55,105 nt of DNA from Flavobacteriia bacterium (GTDB taxonomy: Bacteria > Bacteroidota > Bacteroidia > Flavobacteriales_D > Crocinitomicaceae), in the NCBI GenBank assembly GCA_947463445.1, contig CANHRS010000009.1, positions 1 through 55,105 of the forward strand, written 5' to 3'. The notes under the pieces are model-generated. The model saw only the letters and a program-made list of their open reading frames with translations, was not told the origin of the DNA and made no database searches. Position 1 is the stretch's first letter; the number at the start of each line of letters is the position of its first letter. Below, one piece after another: positions 28,774 through 37,900 of the stretch. Made by a program: the position numbers and the translations under genes.

Positions 28774-28788
28774 AAAAGATTATCTTTG
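28756..28788 (+). promoter_or_regulatory. promoter of lysS
   Basis: TTG (28756-28758), 22-nt spacer, then TATCTTTG (28781-28788) followed by CAC: a near-ideal Bacteroidota promoter placed inside the 3' end of the upstream gene, with the ATG 24 nt further on. Confidence 0.7.
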
Positions 28789-28812
28789 CACCAAATTTTT
28801 AGCAAAAAAACC

Positions 28813-30528
28813 ATGAGTGCAATCGAACTTTCAGAACAAGAAATTCAACGTAGAGATAAATTAGACAAATTACGTGCGATAGGAATCAATCCGTACCCTG
28901 CAGATTTATATCCAGTAACAGACACAGCAAGTGCTATTTCTGAAAACTTCGAAGATGGTAAAACGGTTTGCATCGCGGGTCGTTTGATGAGTCAACGTAT
29001 CATGGGGAAGGCATCGTTTGCGGAATTGTTGGATAGTACTGGTCGTGTACAAGTATACTTCAACCGCGATGAATTGTGTCCGGGAGAAGACAAAACGTTG
29101 TACAACGAGGTTTTCAAAAAATTTTTAGACCTAGGAGATTTTGTAGGGGTAAAAGGATATGTATTCAAAACACAAGTAGGTGAAATTTCGGTACACGTAC
29201 AAGAATTTACCTTGTTGTCGAAAGCATTAAAACCACTTCCGTTACCTAAAACAGATGCGGATGGAAATACACACGATGCGTTTACCGATCCTGAATTGCG
29301 TTACAGACAACGTTATGTAGATTTAGTGGTGAATCCACACGTGAAAGATACCTTTATCAAACGTACGAAAGCAATGACTTCCATGCGTAATTTCTTTAAC
29401 GAAAAAGGGTATTTAGAAGTAGAAACACCAATCTTACAACCAATTCCAGGAGGAGCATCTGCACGTCCATTTATTAGTCACCACAACGCCTTAGACATTC
29501 CGTTGTACTTACGTATCGCGAATGAATTATACTTAAAACGTTTGATCGTTGGTGGATTTGATGGTGTGTATGAATTCGCCAAAGATTTCCGTAACGAAGG
29601 TATGGACAGAACACATAATCCAGAATTTACAGTGATGGAAATTTATGTAGCTTACAAAGACTACAACTGGATGATGGATTTCACCGAACAAATGATTGAG
29701 AAAGTAGCAATGGATGTTTGTGGCGACACTGAAATCACGGTTGGCAACAATAAAATATCCTTAAAAGCACCATTCAAGCGTATTTCCATGCGTGATTCTA
29801 TTTTGGAATTCACCGGATTTGACATTTACGGTAAAGACGAAGATGCATTACGTGCAGCCGCAAAAGGAATGGGTATCGAAGTAACAGAATCAATGGGTAA
29901 AGGAAAATTGATTGATGAAATCTTTGGGGAAAAATGTGAAGGAAACTACATCCAACCAACGTTTATTACCGATTACCCTATTGAAATGTCTCCATTGTGT
30001 AAAAAACACCGCGATAACCCAGAATTGACAGAGCGTTTTGAGTTGATGATCAACGGAAAAGAAGTAGCAAATGCGTATTCGGAGTTGAACGACCCAATCG
30101 ACCAACGTGAGCGTTTTGAAGAGCAATTGCGTTTGTCTGAAAAAGGAGACGACGAGGCGATGTTTATCGATCAAGATTTCTTACGTGCTTTAGAATACGG
30201 TATGCCTCCAACATCCGGTATGGGAATTGGTATCGACCGTTTGGTGATGTTATTAACGAATAATTCATCGATTCAAGAAGTATTGTTCTTCCCACAAATG
30301 CGTCCAGAAAAATTCCAAACAGGACCAGATTTAAAAGCATTCCAATCGCTTGGAGTTCCTGGAACTTGGGCAGAACATATGACAAAAGCAGGTTTCGCTA
30401 GCGTAGAAGAATTGTTAGAAGCAAAACCAACAGCAGTGCACCAAAAATTGAACGGTTACAGAAAGAAAAACAAATTAGAGATTCCAGCGCTGTTGATTGA
30501 AGAGGTAGAGGCGTGGTATGCGAAGTAA
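28813..30528 (+). CDS. lysS: lysyl-tRNA synthetase, class II, with C-terminal extension
   Basis: A 571-residue class II LysRS. An N-terminal OB-fold anticodon-binding domain (about 50-150: [21 protein letters not shown]) is followed by the catalytic core with motif 2 in [17 protein letters not shown] and motif 3 in [15 protein letters not shown]. After motif 3 there is an extension of about 75 residues (helical, ending [12 protein letters not shown]) beyond the E. coli length of 505, which I know from Bacteroidota LysRS. The start is the ATG at 28813; an in-frame TTG at 28786 is part of the -7 box and cannot be the start. Confidence 0.96.
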   Translation: MSAIELSEQEIQRRDKLDKLRAIGINPYPADLYPVTDTASAISENFEDGKTVCIAGRLMSQRIMGKASFAELLDSTGRVQVYFNRDELCPGEDKTLYNEVFKKFLDLGDFVGVKGYVFKTQVGEISVHVQEFTLLSKALKPLPLPKTDADGNTHDAFTDPELRYRQRYVDLVVNPHVKDTFIKRTKAMTSMRNFFNEKGYLEVETPILQPIPGGASARPFISHHNALDIPLYLRIANELYLKRLIVGGFDGVYEFAKDFRNEGMDRTHNPEFTVMEIYVAYKDYNWMMDFTEQMIEKVAMDVCGDTEITVGNNKISLKAPFKRISMRDSILEFTGFDIYGKDEDALRAAAKGMGIEVTESMGKGKLIDEIFGEKCEGNYIQPTFITDYPIEMSPLCKKHRDNPELTERFELMINGKEVANAYSELNDPIDQRERFEEQLRLSEKGDDEAMFIDQDFLRALEYGMPPTSGMGIGIDRLVMLLTNNSSIQEVLFFPQMRPEKFQTGPDLKAFQSLGVPGTWAEHMTKAGFASVEELLEAKPTAVHQKLNGYRKKNKLEIPALLIEEVEAWYAK

Positions 30529-30552
30529 TTCATAATTCTAAAATCATAAAAA

Positions 30553-32742
30553 ATGAAACAATTTTACAAATTAACAGCGTTTATAGTACTACTAAGTACA
30601 ACAAGTTTTAACGCATTAAATGCTCAATGTAATTGGTGGGTAAAGTCCTTTGGTGGTGCATTTGCAGACAATGTGACCGACATGAAAACAGATAAAAATG
30701 GCAACATGTATATCTGTGGGTATTTCAGTGGAACGGTTAATCTAGATAATGTAACTCTAACATCTGCTGGAGATAAAGATGTTTTTGTAGCAAAACTAAA
30801 TAGTAGTGGTGGCGTTATATGGGCAAAACAAGGTGGTGGTGTCTATGCAGATCAAGCAACAGCGTTAGATATTGATGCAAGTGGAAATGTATATGTTTGT
30901 GGAAAATATAGTACCTCAGCTACGTTTAATGGAAACATACTCACTAATGCAACTTCTTTTATTCTAAGTTATACTTCTACTGGAAGTTTCAAATGGGTAA
31001 AAAACGTTTCCTCAGCAGGTAGTATTGATGATATTGTTGTTTTTGGGGATTTTTTCACTATTGTTGGCTATAGACAAAATAGCCCTAATAACACGTTTGA
31101 ATCCATCAATTTAGATAATTCTTCCAATGGAAGTGGTTTTTTAGCTCGCTATGTTACTGATGGTACTATTTCAAAAGCTACAAGTTGTCCTTTAAATTGG
31201 TTTGGTAATAAACTTACTACTGACCTTTCTGGTAATGTAAGCTTATTAGCTAAGTTTAGTGGCCAAATAACTCTTAATGGAAATTCTTTATCCTCCGTTG
31301 GTGGAGATGATTTAATCGTTCTAAATTATTCACCAACCTTAGCTTTAAATTGGTACAAAACAGGGGGCGGATCAGGGTATGAATATGCTAAAAACATTAC
31401 CACGGATGCAAATGGAAATGTATATGTATTAGGAACCATTGAAAGTTCAGGTACATTCTCAGGAACAACAGTTAATGCTCCAAGTAATAGAGGTTATGTT
31501 ATTGTAAAATACCTTAAAAACGGTGATTTTTCATGGGTTAAATCATATAATTGTGCTTTTGATTATAGTACGTCAAATAATAATTTAATCATAGATAATA
31601 ATTCAATTTACACAATTGGAAGTTTTGAAAGTAGTAATTTCAAATTTGATAATAATACCGTATATTCATCTGATTATTTTTATGGTGGTTTTATTTTAAA
31701 ATGCTCCACGTCTGGAGATTTTCAAGACCTTAAATTCACGAATGCAACCTTGAATAATATCTCTGTTACTAATACTGGTATCATGGGAACTGGTAATTTT
31801 CAAGAAGACTACAACAGCTTCAGCTCCAAAAAACTAATTAGCAAAGGGTTAGAAGACTTCTTTGTTTGTAAATTAAGTTCCTTGTCTGATTTAGATGCTT
31901 CCTCTTCCCCGGAATTGTGTATGGTAACATTAGATCCTACAACCAACAAAAACAAAATAGTTTGGAAAAAACCGGATTCTAAAAACATTGATAAATACAT
32001 TATCTACAGAATGAATGCACATTGGGAATTTGATTCGATTGGCTATCAAAATTATGCAGGAAATAATTATTTCATAGATAATGCAATTTCACCAGAGAAA
32101 AAAGCGGAAAGATATACCATTGGTTTGATAGATGTTTGTGGAAACAAATCAGATTTTTCCGATGATGGAATAAAAACGATGCATTTAATGATATATCCTG
32201 GTCCTAACAAAAAATGGCAATTGCTTTGGAGCCCATACACAGGTGCAGATGATCCATATTATCGTATTTACCGTGGTACAACACCTACGAATAAAGTGTT
32301 AATTGATTCACTTACCGGTGATGAAGACCAAATGTTTATGTACACCGATATTGATAGTCCTAGTGGTACTGTATATTATAGTGTGGAGGCTGTAACGGAT
32401 GAGGATTGTGAGGAAACCCAAGGGCCAACAGTAGCTGGAAGAATTCGTTCCAATAACGCGTATTATACTGCTGAAACGATGGGCTTAGATAATCTGCAAA
32501 CTTTAGACGCAGTAATTTATCCTAATCCTACTAAAGGTTTAGTAAGTGTTCAAATAACGGATAAAACTAGTGCAGACATTTCGACACTTACCGTTATCAA
32601 CCCACTTGGACAAATTGTGTTTACGCAACAACTTATTCAAACTAAAACAGATGTAGATCTTAGTAATTATCCGAAAGGAATCTATGTCTTGAAAGTAGAA
32701 AACGACAATCATTTTAGTTTCCATAAATTGATTGTAGAATAA
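30553..32742 (+). CDS. T9SS-secreted protein with SBBP-type beta-propeller repeats
   Basis: A 729-residue secreted protein: signal peptide (about 1-24), then at least six repeats of about 50 residues with the pattern D-x-N-G-N-x-Y-x-x-G-x-F-x-G-T-x-x-x-x-x-x-x-x-x-x-G-x-x-D-x-F-V-x-K (SBBP/seven-bladed propeller type), a fibronectin-like segment (about 450-620) and a type A T9SS sorting domain starting at VIYPNPTKGLVS (about 656) and ending HKLIVE. It is exported by the Por machinery to the cell surface or medium. It begins 24 nt after lysS but no functional link is evident; its convergent neighbour is a methyltransferase across a 58-bp palindrome. Confidence 0.88.
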   Translation: MKQFYKLTAFIVLLSTTSFNALNAQCNWWVKSFGGAFADNVTDMKTDKNGNMYICGYFSGTVNLDNVTLTSAGDKDVFVAKLNSSGGVIWAKQGGGVYADQATALDIDASGNVYVCGKYSTSATFNGNILTNATSFILSYTSTGSFKWVKNVSSAGSIDDIVVFGDFFTIVGYRQNSPNNTFESINLDNSSNGSGFLARYVTDGTISKATSCPLNWFGNKLTTDLSGNVSLLAKFSGQITLNGNSLSSVGGDDLIVLNYSPTLALNWYKTGGGSGYEYAKNITTDANGNVYVLGTIESSGTFSGTTVNAPSNRGYVIVKYLKNGDFSWVKSYNCAFDYSTSNNNLIIDNNSIYTIGSFESSNFKFDNNTVYSSDYFYGGFILKCSTSGDFQDLKFTNATLNNISVTNTGIMGTGNFQEDYNSFSSKKLISKGLEDFFVCKLSSLSDLDASSSPELCMVTLDPTTNKNKIVWKKPDSKNIDKYIIYRMNAHWEFDSIGYQNYAGNNYFIDNAISPEKKAERYTIGLIDVCGNKSDFSDDGIKTMHLMIYPGPNKKWQLLWSPYTGADDPYYRIYRGTTPTNKVLIDSLTGDEDQMFMYTDIDSPSGTVYYSVEAVTDEDCEETQGPTVAGRIRSNNAYYTAETMGLDNLQTLDAVIYPNPTKGLVSVQITDKTSADISTLTVINPLGQIVFTQQLIQTKTDVDLSNYPKGIYVLKVENDNHFSFHKLIVE

Positions 32743-32830
32743 ATTAGACAGTTGTAAAATTTTGATATTCAATATTTTGATTGATAGATGTTTGTATAAT
32801 ATAAATTTATAAACCTATTAGAACCAAAAT

Positions 32831-32888
32831 ATATTTATACAACCAGTAGAGCCGCAATGCATTGCGGCTCTACTGGTTGTATAAATAT
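32831..32888. terminator. 58-bp perfect palindrome, bidirectional terminator or REP-like element
   Basis: Every base from 32831 to 32859 pairs with 32860-32888. The arm reads ATATTTATACAACCAGTAGA followed by GCCGCAATG. The GC-rich core flanked by A/T-rich ends, between two convergent genes, would terminate transcription on both strands. Its core GCCGCAATGCATTGCGGC also resembles short interspersed palindromes known from other bacteria, so it may be a repeat element. Confidence 0.75.
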
Positions 32889-32993
32889 TTATTGAAACAA
32901 AAAAGTAGTACTTTTTCCATTATACTAGAAAATAAACTATGTATTTTTTCCATAACATACTAAAAACCTTTGAAAATCGAATTAATTATGGGA

Positions 32994-33659
32994 TTAGTGA
33001 TTTTCATATAAAATAGTTACAATCCTTCCTCTTCCAATACCTAATTCCAAAGACAACAATTGCTTTACCTCATTCACCTTCCAATGAAAAGGAGCGGCCA
33101 AGACATCTATTCCACTATTTTGTTTTAAGCGTATCCCTTGCCCCGAAATTTTGTCTTTATTTGGTTCAAAGTCGCCGGATGGCAAGTGTTCGGTGATAAT
33201 GACATAACGATAGTGCGACAACTTCTCCAAAATCTGGTGTACTTCTTGATTTGAAAGGTGTTGCAGAACTTGTCTTACCAACGCGCAATCACCCGAAGGT
33301 AGTTCATCCACCGCCACATCTAAGCAGTGAAAGGTTAAATTTGGCAATTGAAATTTCGCTTGGTTATATTCTATCAAGGAAGGAACGATGTCAACGGCGT
33401 GGTAATGCGCTATACATGCTACCAAATCTTTCCCAACGTTAAAATCACCACACCCCAAATCGCAAACAGTTAATGGTTTTTCAAAGGACTGTAAGAAATT
33501 AGAAACAACGTCGATGTATGGAGTGACTAAAACAGGATCATGCGAACCTTCCCCCGAATAAAATTGATTCGGATTTCCACCCCATAGATTTTTTTCGTAG
33601 ATCTGTGACATGGCAGCTTTGGTAGGCCAGGGGATTTTTACTTTTGGAGATTGTTTCAC
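32994..33659 (-). CDS. class I SAM-dependent methyltransferase
   Basis: A 221-residue protein with a Rossmann-type methyltransferase domain: motif I CDLGCGDFNVG (66-76), an acidic residue closing strand 2 in YHAVDIV (about 89-95), and CALVRQVLQHLSNQEV at motif IV/post-IV. The N-terminal 50 residues (with YEKNLWGGNPNQFYSGEGSH) are characteristic of a family of small stand-alone methyltransferases in Bacteroidota. The substrate is unknown. It follows the 620-aa PLP enzyme gene on the same strand with a 67-nt gap containing a hairpin. Confidence 0.85.
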   Translation of the reverse strand: MKQSPKVKIPWPTKAAMSQIYEKNLWGGNPNQFYSGEGSHDPVLVTPYIDVVSNFLQSFEKPLTVCDLGCGDFNVGKDLVACIAHYHAVDIVPSLIEYNQAKFQLPNLTFHCLDVAVDELPSGDCALVRQVLQHLSNQEVHQILEKLSHYRYVIITEHLPSGDFEPNKDKISGQGIRLKQNSGIDVLAAPFHWKVNEVKQLLSLELGIGRGRIVTILYENH

Positions 33660-33703
33660 TTTAGAATTTTCTTTATCAAATCAAAGGTTGTTGCACCTCT
33701 TAA

Positions 33704-33721
33704 TCTCCCCTCAAGGGGAGA
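33704..33721. repeat. short hairpin in the methyltransferase/PLP-enzyme gap
   Basis: TCTCCCC, loop TCAA, GGGGAGA lies 5 nt beyond the stop of the PLP-enzyme gene. The motif has the look of the AAxCxCCCCTCAAGGGG-type elements found between genes in this phylum. No U-run follows on the minus strand, so it is not an ideal terminator. Confidence 0.5.
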
Positions 33722-33726
33722 AACAA

Positions 33727-35589
33727 TTATATCTCTTTCACGAAATCTAAAAATACTTTCTTATGCAATTCCAAATCCAAGGAAGGTGAAAGTGCAACAC
33801 GCGCGATATAATCTTTGTCGCCTTCTTTTGTAGTTCCTTGTGTGGAAGTTGCAGGAATGGTCCAATAACAACCCTTTAATTGTCCATAACTTACACAGTA
33901 CTTACTTTCCGTTGGAATTTCAGTAATCATTCGATTAATCAACTTCAAATTCAATTCCCTTTTGTACGCCTCTTTTTCTTCGTGCGTAGTTCCTTTTGTA
34001 GGAAGATCCAAGGAAAAAACGGAAGGTGTGAATCCTTGCTGCGCTAACTCTTCCGAAACAAAATTGATTTTCGCTGCTGGCAATGTTTCGCTGATAAAGT
34101 TTACAAATTCACGTGTATTTATATACGCGTCTTGAATTCGTTGATTCATCGAAGGCAATTGTTTTGCTAAGATTTCCATTTGTAGAGGCGTCGCTTCATT
34201 ATCACATAATTGTAAATGTAGTTCGATTTTCTCCATCAAGGCTTTTGCTTTCTCGTTGGATACGCAATATCCTGCGGTACATTTTCCGCCACTCGGGAAT
34301 TTAGATCCACTTACATAGGCAATCGTTCGAACCGTTGACAGGATATTATTTTCACCTAAGAAGTGAACATTCGGACAAAATGTTTGGTCTAAAATAAACA
34401 CTGGGTCTATCGCCAATACACCCGTCGCTGTTTTACGTTCTTTGCTTAATACATCTCTTAATTGGTTTAAGTCTGGAACTTCAACACGCGGATTGGTAGG
34501 GATCTCCGCGATTATGTATGGAATAGCATCTTCTTGTGCTATTTTTTCTAATAATTCATCGATGCAAGCTACCATGTCATTTCCACCATCCACTGGTAAA
34601 TCTAAGACTTCCACATTTTGTAAACATGCAGCAACTCTTCTAGCTTGGTCATTCGTACCACCATAACAATTCGGCGGAACGACAATTTTGATGGCTTTTC
34701 CAGGATGATTAACAACTGCATCATGAATCAGTCCCATCACAATTGCATATTGCGTTGAAAGCCCACTAGAAGCAACCAAGGCTTTGATATTCGTATTGGT
34801 AATTTCTTTGATAGCATTTAAAACAATCGATTTATTCTGTTCAAAATTGCTTTCTTCTAGTTGATTTGGGTTTGTATTCGTTAAAAATTGAAGCACTTTC
34901 AAGGTATTTGCCGGAGTCATGGCAATCGTCTCTCTTCTTCGTACGTGTTGAATTTCTGAAATATAGTTATCGTTTTTGTCTCCGTTTACAAGTAGAATAC
35001 TTCCGAATTGATTATCGATATGGATATAAAAGTCCACCTTAGGAACTAACTCAAAATGACACATCGATGCTGGTTGTGTAATAAAAATAGTAGATCCATC
35101 TATCGGAGTAACTTCCTGTACATTGTTCACTTGTACTAAGTCAAAATGATATCCATACACGTTTTTAACTATTTCCGCATCAAAAAACGCAGGTAATTCT
35201 CCAACATAGGCAATCTGCGTGTTTTTATTCGCTAATAAGTTCTTTCTTAAAACAGCTAAAATTGGCGTTGTTTTGGAAGAAAAACTGATCACATTTTCTG
35301 TTTTGATTGCATGCAAATTTGCTATTGTCCATTCTAACACACATGATAAAGGGTGACCTAAACGGATGTAATCATATGCAGTACGTAATTCACTTAGAGC
35401 AGCAGTTGTTGCATTATTCGCTCTAAATAAACGTTCAAATTGGTCTAAAAATTCAGTTTTAGCTAATTTTTCATCATAAATATCTAAACGGTGTGTAGTA
35501 AGATTTAGCCAATCCGTTGGAATATTTTCCAATACATTTTTAACGTAGCTTAGCATTTTAGTCTGTTCCATAATAGTAGCTTTCGACAT
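33727..35589 (-). CDS. PLP-dependent enzyme of the Cys/Met-metabolism fold, function unknown
   Basis: A 620-residue PLP enzyme. The fold of cystathionine gamma-synthase/beta-lyase enzymes is suggested by ALVASSGLSTQYAIVMGL (substrate/PLP phosphate region, about 265-282), IPTNPRVEVPDLNQL (about 360-375) and the likely Schiff-base lysine near residue 430 in YVSGSKFPSGGKCTAGY. It is about 220 residues longer than standard family members, with an N-terminal extension of some 200 residues that lacks a recognisable domain and a C-terminal insert rich in charged residues. Ordinary substrate-assigning motifs are not seen, so I would not name a reaction. It has its own promoter and lies upstream of the methyltransferase on the same strand. 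Confidence 0.8.
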   Translation of the reverse strand: MSKATIMEQTKMLSYVKNVLENIPTDWLNLTTHRLDIYDEKLAKTEFLDQFERLFRANNATTAALSELRTAYDYIRLGHPLSCVLEWTIANLHAIKTENVISFSSKTTPILAVLRKNLLANKNTQIAYVGELPAFFDAEIVKNVYGYHFDLVQVNNVQEVTPIDGSTIFITQPASMCHFELVPKVDFYIHIDNQFGSILLVNGDKNDNYISEIQHVRRRETIAMTPANTLKVLQFLTNTNPNQLEESNFEQNKSIVLNAIKEITNTNIKALVASSGLSTQYAIVMGLIHDAVVNHPGKAIKIVVPPNCYGGTNDQARRVAACLQNVEVLDLPVDGGNDMVACIDELLEKIAQEDAIPYIIAEIPTNPRVEVPDLNQLRDVLSKERKTATGVLAIDPVFILDQTFCPNVHFLGENNILSTVRTIAYVSGSKFPSGGKCTAGYCVSNEKAKALMEKIELHLQLCDNEATPLQMEILAKQLPSMNQRIQDAYINTREFVNFISETLPAAKINFVSEELAQQGFTPSVFSLDLPTKGTTHEEKEAYKRELNLKLINRMITEIPTESKYCVSYGQLKGCYWTIPATSTQGTTKEGDKDYIARVALSPSLDLELHKKVFLDFVKEI

Positions 35590-35616
35590 AACCCAATCGA
35601 TTTATTTATCTAACGG

Positions 35617-35624
35617 CAAAGTTA
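35617..35624 (-). promoter_or_regulatory. -7 promoter element of the PLP-enzyme gene
   Basis: TAACTTTG on the minus strand, an exact -7 box 27 nt upstream of the ATG; a second TTTG lies 5 nt further up. No -33 TTG at normal spacing. Confidence 0.5.
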
Positions 35625-35656
35625 CACAAAGTTGTAGGAATGGATGAGAGAAGGAT

Positions 35657-36643
35657 TTAATTGCTTAACTTTTTGATGTATTTATCAAAGTCTGAGATTA
35701 TTTTTTGCGTTTTGTTAAATGCATCGTATGCTTGGATTGCTTTTTTATCCGCTTCTAATTTAGAAATTGAACCTTTACCTTCTAACACTTTGTATTCATT
35801 GAATGTCAAAAATTTATTGACACTTTCTGCCAATTGCTTCATCGTAAACGTGTTTTCTCGCTCAATTAAACCTTCTATGTAATCGAAATAACTTGAAACA
35901 GTTCGTTCTAACTGCTTTATATCTTTTTCTTGTAAATAGTTTTTAGCAATCAATACATCCGATTTTAATATTCTACCATCAGGAGAATTTTTCCAAGTAG
36001 TTAAACCTAAATTTTCTTTCGATTTATCAACGGATTTATAAATTATTTCAGCGGCTGTTTCTCCTGTTATTGCAAAATGAAATTTGTTTTGAACAAAGGC
36101 ATAGAAATTTTTAGTAATCTCCGAGTTTTTATCATAGTCGATAGAACATTCAGAAAAAACATCTGTAATTTGTTGGTAAACCCTTCTTTCACTTGCTCTT
36201 ATCGAACGAATACGTTCCAATAATTCCTTGAAATAATCTTTCCCAAATGGTTTTCCATTTTTAAGCATTTCATCATTTAATACAAAGCCTTTGATGATGA
36301 ATTCCTTTAATGTATTGGTTGCCCAAATTCTGAATTGCGTTGCTTGTTTTGAATTTACTCTATAACCCACAGCAATAATTGCATCGAGGTTGTAAAATTC
36401 AACATTACGTTTTACATTACGTTTTCCTTCTAATTGAACTGTTTCCAAAATGGAAATAGTTGCTTCTTTCTTTAATTCGTAACTTTCATAGATATTTGCT
36501 AAATGCTTACTAATTGCAGGAACCTCAACTCTAAAAAGTTTTGCTATATTCTTTTGTGTAAGCCAAAAACTTTCATTAAAAAATGTGACATTCAGATTTA
36601 CATTACCTGATTCACTTTGATAAAATAGAATTTGTTGCTCCAT
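35657..36643 (-). CDS. RhuM-family protein (first copy)
   Basis: A 328-residue member of the RhuM (Virulence_RhuM) family, named after a gene of Salmonella pathogenicity island 3. Typical blocks are SFWLTQKNIAKLFRVEVPAISKHL (about 26-49, helix-turn-helix-like), EFYNLDAIIAVGYRVNSKQATQFRIWATNTLKEFIIKGF (about 82-120, in parts) and LLERIRSIRASERRVYQQI (about 140-158). The family occurs on mobile elements and next to restriction-modification genes and its molecular role is not established. A second, clearly paralogous copy lies at 45358-46356 and the two bracket the accessory region. Its promoter region carries a palindrome shared with the KilA-N gene. Confidence 0.88.
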   Translation of the reverse strand: MEQQILFYQSESGNVNLNVTFFNESFWLTQKNIAKLFRVEVPAISKHLANIYESYELKKEATISILETVQLEGKRNVKRNVEFYNLDAIIAVGYRVNSKQATQFRIWATNTLKEFIIKGFVLNDEMLKNGKPFGKDYFKELLERIRSIRASERRVYQQITDVFSECSIDYDKNSEITKNFYAFVQNKFHFAITGETAAEIIYKSVDKSKENLGLTTWKNSPDGRILKSDVLIAKNYLQEKDIKQLERTVSSYFDYIEGLIERENTFTMKQLAESVNKFLTFNEYKVLEGKGSISKLEADKKAIQAYDAFNKTQKIISDFDKYIKKLSN

Positions 36644-36664
36644 AAAATTTAATTTGACTATTTA

Positions 36665-36699
36665 TTAATCTAATATACGATTAAAAATTAATAATTTTA
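36665..36699. promoter_or_regulatory. control element upstream of the RhuM gene, shared with the KilA-N gene
   Basis: The palindrome TTAATC-N8-GATTAA (36665-36684) lies 21 nt upstream of the RhuM ATG. The 35-bp stretch matches 38765-38800, upstream of the KilA-N gene, at 32 of 36 aligned positions with one 1-nt gap. Confidence 0.6.
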
Positions 36700-36827
36700 A
36701 GCTTTAGCGTATTAAAAAGTATTCTTTGGTAAAATTCTTAAAGTAAAACTAAAAACAATATCAGATTTTCTATCACTGATGAAGGAAATACTATTTTTTA
36801 ATTAAAATAAATCCTCATCAAATAGAT

Positions 36828-36835
36828 TACTTTTG
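36828..36835 (+). promoter_or_regulatory. -7 promoter element of the LLM monooxygenase gene
   Basis: TACTTTTG followed by CAC, 19 nt upstream of the ATG at 36855. No clear -33 element. Confidence 0.55.
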
Positions 36836-36854
36836 CACTAGATTGTTTTGAATT

Positions 36855-37868
36855 ATGCTCAAAAAAGAAATTGCTTATTCCATTCTTGACCTTGCAGTCG
36901 TTTCACAAGGCAAATCGTTTCGTCAAACCTTTGAGGATTCTGTGGCGATTGCGAAACTTGCTGAGAGTGCTGGTTATACAAGATATTGGTTGGCCGAACA
37001 CCATAATATGGATGCTATCGGCAGTAGTGCTACTTCTATTTTAATCGGAAAAATTGCAGAGGAAACACAACACATTCGGGTAGGCTCGGGAGGAATCATG
37101 TTGCCAAATCATTCTCCACTTATCATTGCCGAACAATTTGGTACCTTAGGCACGCTTTATCCTAACCGAATCGATTTAGGTTTGGGAAGAGCACCTGGAA
37201 CAGATCAAGCTACTGCAAGCGCCATACGTTCTGATTTTTACGAAGCAGTGATGCAATTTCCTGCGGAAATTCAAAAAATTCAAGACTTTTTTTCGGTGGA
37301 TAATAAACACCAATCCGTTCGTGCAAACGTGGCAGAAGGAGTGGATGTACCGCTTTACATACTAGGTTCAAGTACAACAAGTGCCTATTTAGCGGCAGAA
37401 AAAGGCTTACCTTACGCATTTGCTAGTCATTTTTCGAGCGCACAATTATTGGACGCACTAAAGATTTATCAAACGCAATTTCGACCTTCATCTACCTTAA
37501 ATCAACCATATACCATAGCAGGAATTTCAGTCATTATCGCTGATACAAATGAAGAAGCAGCCTTTCTTTCAAGCTCTTACTATGCAAGAGTTATCGGAAT
37601 TTTAACTGGTGATAGAAATCCATTAGAACCTCCTTTTGAAGTAACAAACGAATTTCGAAACATGATCCAACATCCTGCCGTGCAACAGATGTCCAAATAT
37701 GCATTTATCGGCAGCAAAGAAACGGTAAAAAAGAAAGTAAAAGCTTTTATTGAAGAAACAGGAGTCGATGAATTAATTGCTGCTACACATGTGTTTGATG
37801 TGAAAGACCGTATAAAATCGGTGGAGCTTTTTGCGGAGGTGATGCGAGAGGTTAATGTAGATATCTAA
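36855..37868 (+). CDS. LLM-class flavin-dependent oxidoreductase (MsnO8 type)
   Basis: A 337-residue luciferase-like monooxygenase. The N-terminus EIAYSILDLAVVSQGKSF, the block AESAGYTRYWLAEHHNMD (about 36-53) and VGSGGIMLPNHSPLIIAEQFGTL followed by LGLGRAPGTD (about 76-115, quoted in parts) are the signature of the MsnO8/YhbW group, which uses reduced flavin and O2; substrates are mostly unknown. Full length with an intact frame. Its last 30 codons are repeated as a frameshifted relic at 38875-38972, so this gene lies at a recombination boundary. Confidence 0.92.
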   Translation: MLKKEIAYSILDLAVVSQGKSFRQTFEDSVAIAKLAESAGYTRYWLAEHHNMDAIGSSATSILIGKIAEETQHIRVGSGGIMLPNHSPLIIAEQFGTLGTLYPNRIDLGLGRAPGTDQATASAIRSDFYEAVMQFPAEIQKIQDFFSVDNKHQSVRANVAEGVDVPLYILGSSTTSAYLAAEKGLPYAFASHFSSAQLLDALKIYQTQFRPSSTLNQPYTIAGISVIIADTNEEAAFLSSSYYARVIGILTGDRNPLEPPFEVTNEFRNMIQHPAVQQMSKYAFIGSKETVKKKVKAFIEETGVDELIAATHVFDVKDRIKSVELFAEVMREVNVDI

Positions 37869-37900
37869 TTATTAGCTAATTGAATCATAATCAGTAAAAG

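Noticed and set aside
28786-28812. In-frame TTG as lysS start
   Set aside because: It is part of the TATCTTTG promoter box and would lie upstream of the transcript start.
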